From Hydrogenothermaceae bacterium (GTDB taxonomy: Bacteria > Aquificota > Aquificia > Aquificales > Hydrogenothermaceae): 6,968 nucleotides of DNA. The stretch spans positions 1 through 6,968 of the forward strand of contig WFXI01000189.1 in assembly GCA_015490675.1 (NCBI GenBank), read 5' to 3'. A program made the position numbers and the translations under genes. Position 1 is the stretch's first letter. Each line of letters opens with the position of its first letter. Positions 5,537-6,968 of the stretch are shown one piece after another. The notes below the pieces were generated by a model that did not search any database, had not been told where the DNA came from, and was given only the letters and a program-made list of their open reading frames with translations.

Positions 5537-5709
5537 CTAAAGAAAATAAATTTATAACTGTGAAAATGCTTAAAGAGTATTTACAAACATATCCAGACCA
5601 GATAACTGTTAAGATATACACAGAAGTTTTAGAAAACTTTGAAGATGAAGAGCTAGTTCCAGATTTAATACTAAGGAATTTAGGTCTTTCCGAAGAAGAC
5701 TTTAAGTAG
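5524..5709 (+). CDS. Small acidic hypothetical protein, 61 residues
   Basis: A short, negatively charged, probably helical protein; E and D dominate the C-terminal half (residues 35-60), which ends LGLSEEDFK. A central Y-P-D-Q-I-T-V-K (23-30) may form a short strand. No known family is recognised. It starts inside the end of the HEPN gene (13-nt overlap) with GGAG 8 nt before its ATG, and ends 10 nt before the MHS transporter gene, whose ribosome-binding site overlaps its last bases. Its place in the overlapping gene run, good ribosome site and codon use like that of its neighbours support a real gene. It may bind the MNT/HEPN complex or the transporter, or may be an unrelated passenger. Confidence 0.65.
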   Translation: MSDLAKENKFITVKMLKEYLQTYPDQITVKIYTEVLENFEDEELVPDLILRNLGLSEEDFK

Positions 5710-5719
5710 AGGGTAAACA

Positions 5720-6968
5720 ATGCACACACACAAAAAAACTCTCTTTGCTGGAATGATTGGAAATGTTTTAGAGTGGTATGACTTTGTTGTTTATGGATTT
5801 TTAGCAGCAATCATTGGAAAGTTATTTTTCCCTTCTGGAGATGAAACTGTAGAACTTTTAAAATCTTTTGCTGTTTTTGCAGTTGGTTTTGTGATGAGAC
5901 CTGTTGGTGCATTGGTTTTTGGTTATATAGGTGATAAGTTCGGAAGAAAAAGAGCTTTAACTATATCAATAGTTTTAATGGCTGTATCAACAACAGCAAT
6001 AGGACTACTTCCTACTTATGAAGCAGTTGGAATTTTAGCTCCTACATTACTTGTTTTATTAAAACTACTTCAAGGACTATCTGTTGGTGGTGAATATACA
6101 ACATCCGTTTCATTTTTAGTTGAACACGCCCCAAAAGATAAAAGAGGCCTTTATGGTAGCGTTGGAATTCTTGGTGCAGTTGTTGGAATATTACTTGGTT
6201 CTGCTTCTGGTGCTTTTATTACAAAAGTATTACCTGAAGATGACCTGTATGCTTGGGGATGGAGAATTTTATTTTTTACAGGAATAATATTAGGACTTGT
6301 TGGATACTATGTTAGAAAAAATATTGATGAAACTCCAAAATTTTTAGAGCTTGAATATGAAGAATTAAAAAGTTCATCACCTTTAAGGGAACTTCTAAAG
6401 AATTATCCTAAAAAATTAGCTCAAGCCTTTGCTTTAAGTACATTTCAGGCAGTAGGTTTTTATACTATTTTTGTTTATATTGCAAGCCATTTAGCAGTTT
6501 TTGTTAAGTTTCCTAAATCTGTAGCCTTAACAATCAACACTACAAGTATGATAATTTTAGCTCTTTTAATACCTGTTATGGGATGGTTATCAGACAAGGT
6601 TGGTAGAAGACCTATAATTTTATTTTCTACATTTTTTACTACAGTTTTAGCTTATCCATTATTTAAATTTATTTCTTCTGGAAGTTTTGAAAATGCATTA
6701 ATAGGTCAGGTAGCTTTTGCAATAATAACTGCAGGTTTTATGGCTGTTTTACCAACAACACTTGTAGAAATTTTCCCAACTAAAGTGAGAAATTCTGGTT
6801 ACTCTATAGGATATAATTTACCATTTGCTATATTTGGTGGAACTTCACCACTTATAGCAACTAAACTAATTCAAGAAACAGGTAATCTAGCATCACCTGC
6901 TTTTTATTTAATGTTTGCATCTTTGACTGCACTTATCGCAGGTATTATATTAAAAGAAACTGCTAAAA
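5720..6968 (+). CDS. MHS-family metabolite:H+ symporter (ProP-like), 3' end outside the window
   Basis: 416 codons are open from ATG at 5720 to the window end. The product belongs to the metabolite:H+ symporter branch of the major facilitator superfamily (sugar_tr/MFS_1 fold), which takes up carboxylates, betaines or proline. GNVLEWYDFVVYGFL (14-28) is the family's helix 1 signature. Motif A is GYIGDKFGRKR (68-78), repeated in the second half as GWLSDKVGRRP (288-298). L-K-L-L-Q-G-L-S-V-G-G-E-Y (114-126) is the typical helix 4 segment, and E-H-A-P (135-138) and W-G-W-R-I-L-F (179-185) also fit. Family length is about 420-500, so nearly all is here. GAGGG ends 6 nt before the ATG, and the gene begins 10 nt after the acidic protein gene, so it belongs to the MNT/HEPN transcript. 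The substrate cannot be read from the sequence. The first codons contain a CA/A repeat. Confidence 0.92.
   Translation, partial: MHTHKKTLFAGMIGNVLEWYDFVVYGFLAAIIGKLFFPSGDETVELLKSFAVFAVGFVMRPVGALVFGYIGDKFGRKRALTISIVLMAVSTTAIGLLPTYEAVGILAPTLLVLLKLLQGLSVGGEYTTSVSFLVEHAPKDKRGLYGSVGILGAVVGILLGSASGAFITKVLPEDDLYAWGWRILFFTGIILGLVGYYVRKNIDETPKFLELEYEELKSSSPLRELLKNYPKKLAQAFALSTFQAVGFYTIFVYIASHLAVFVKFPKSVALTINTTSMIILALLIPVMGWLSDKVGRRPIILFSTFFTTVLAYPLFKFISSGSFENALIGQVAFAIITAGFMAVLPTTLVEIFPTKVRNSGYSIGYNLPFAIFGGTSPLIATKLIQETGNLASPAFYLMFASLTALIAGIILKETAK
5723..5738 (+). repeat. Short CA and A tract inside the first codons of the MHS gene
   Basis: Directly after the ATG are five CA units (5723-5732) and a run of seven A (5732-5738), giving the codons CAC ACA CAC AAA AAA. 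Such tracts can slip during replication and shift the reading frame. Both are short, so slippage rates may be low. Confidence 0.6.

Noticed and set aside
5508..5810. 100-codon minus-strand frame
   Set aside because: Antisense across the end of the HEPN gene, the acidic protein gene and the start of the MHS transporter; low-complexity serine/phenylalanine-rich product.

Overview
The window is AT-rich (roughly one third G+C by eye) with compact, mostly bacterial-looking genes, Shine-Dalgarno sites and TATAAT-like -10 boxes. An archaeal-type S-adenosylmethionine synthetase in this setting, together with the low G+C, suggests a thermophilic Aquificota bacterium, most like Sulfurihydrogenibium (Hydrogenothermaceae). 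This is an inference from gene content and base composition; no database was searched.

Layout. Positions 1-148 (minus) hold the 5' end of an exported or membrane-anchored hypothetical gene that leaves the window. Positions 149-263 are a divergent promoter region with a perfect 7-bp inverted repeat. Positions 264-1466 (plus) encode the archaeal-type AdoMet synthetase, followed by a clear intrinsic terminator. That terminator lies inside a convergent 52-codon basic ORF (1458-1616, minus), which follows a YajR-like major facilitator gene (1654-2844, minus) in a likely two-gene unit. A second divergent promoter region with overlapping -10 boxes separates the transporter from a CcsA/HemX-family membrane protein (2934-3737, plus). 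That gene converges on, and overlaps by 4 nt, an omega-amidase-like nitrilase-family hydrolase (3734-4477, minus).

From a third divergent promoter region (4478-4573) a tightly packed plus-strand operon runs to the window edge. It contains a two-helix small membrane protein, an MNT nucleotidyltransferase (MntA type), a HEPN partner of the HI0074 family carrying R-X4-H-X-Y, a 61-residue acidic protein, and an almost complete metabolite:H+ symporter (MHS) of the major facilitator superfamily. The first four overlap each other by 10-14 nt and the fifth follows after 10 nt, so they are probably co-transcribed and translationally coupled.

The most interesting part is this operon. The MNT/HEPN pair is a recognisable type VII toxin-antitoxin-like module, in which the nucleotidyltransferase is expected to AMPylate the HEPN protein. 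Here it is fused by overlap to two unassigned small proteins, one membrane-embedded, and to a transporter. Whether these neighbours take part in the module is untested. The rest of the window is ordinary housekeeping and transport content. I saw no CRISPR array, tRNA, rRNA or insertion sequence.
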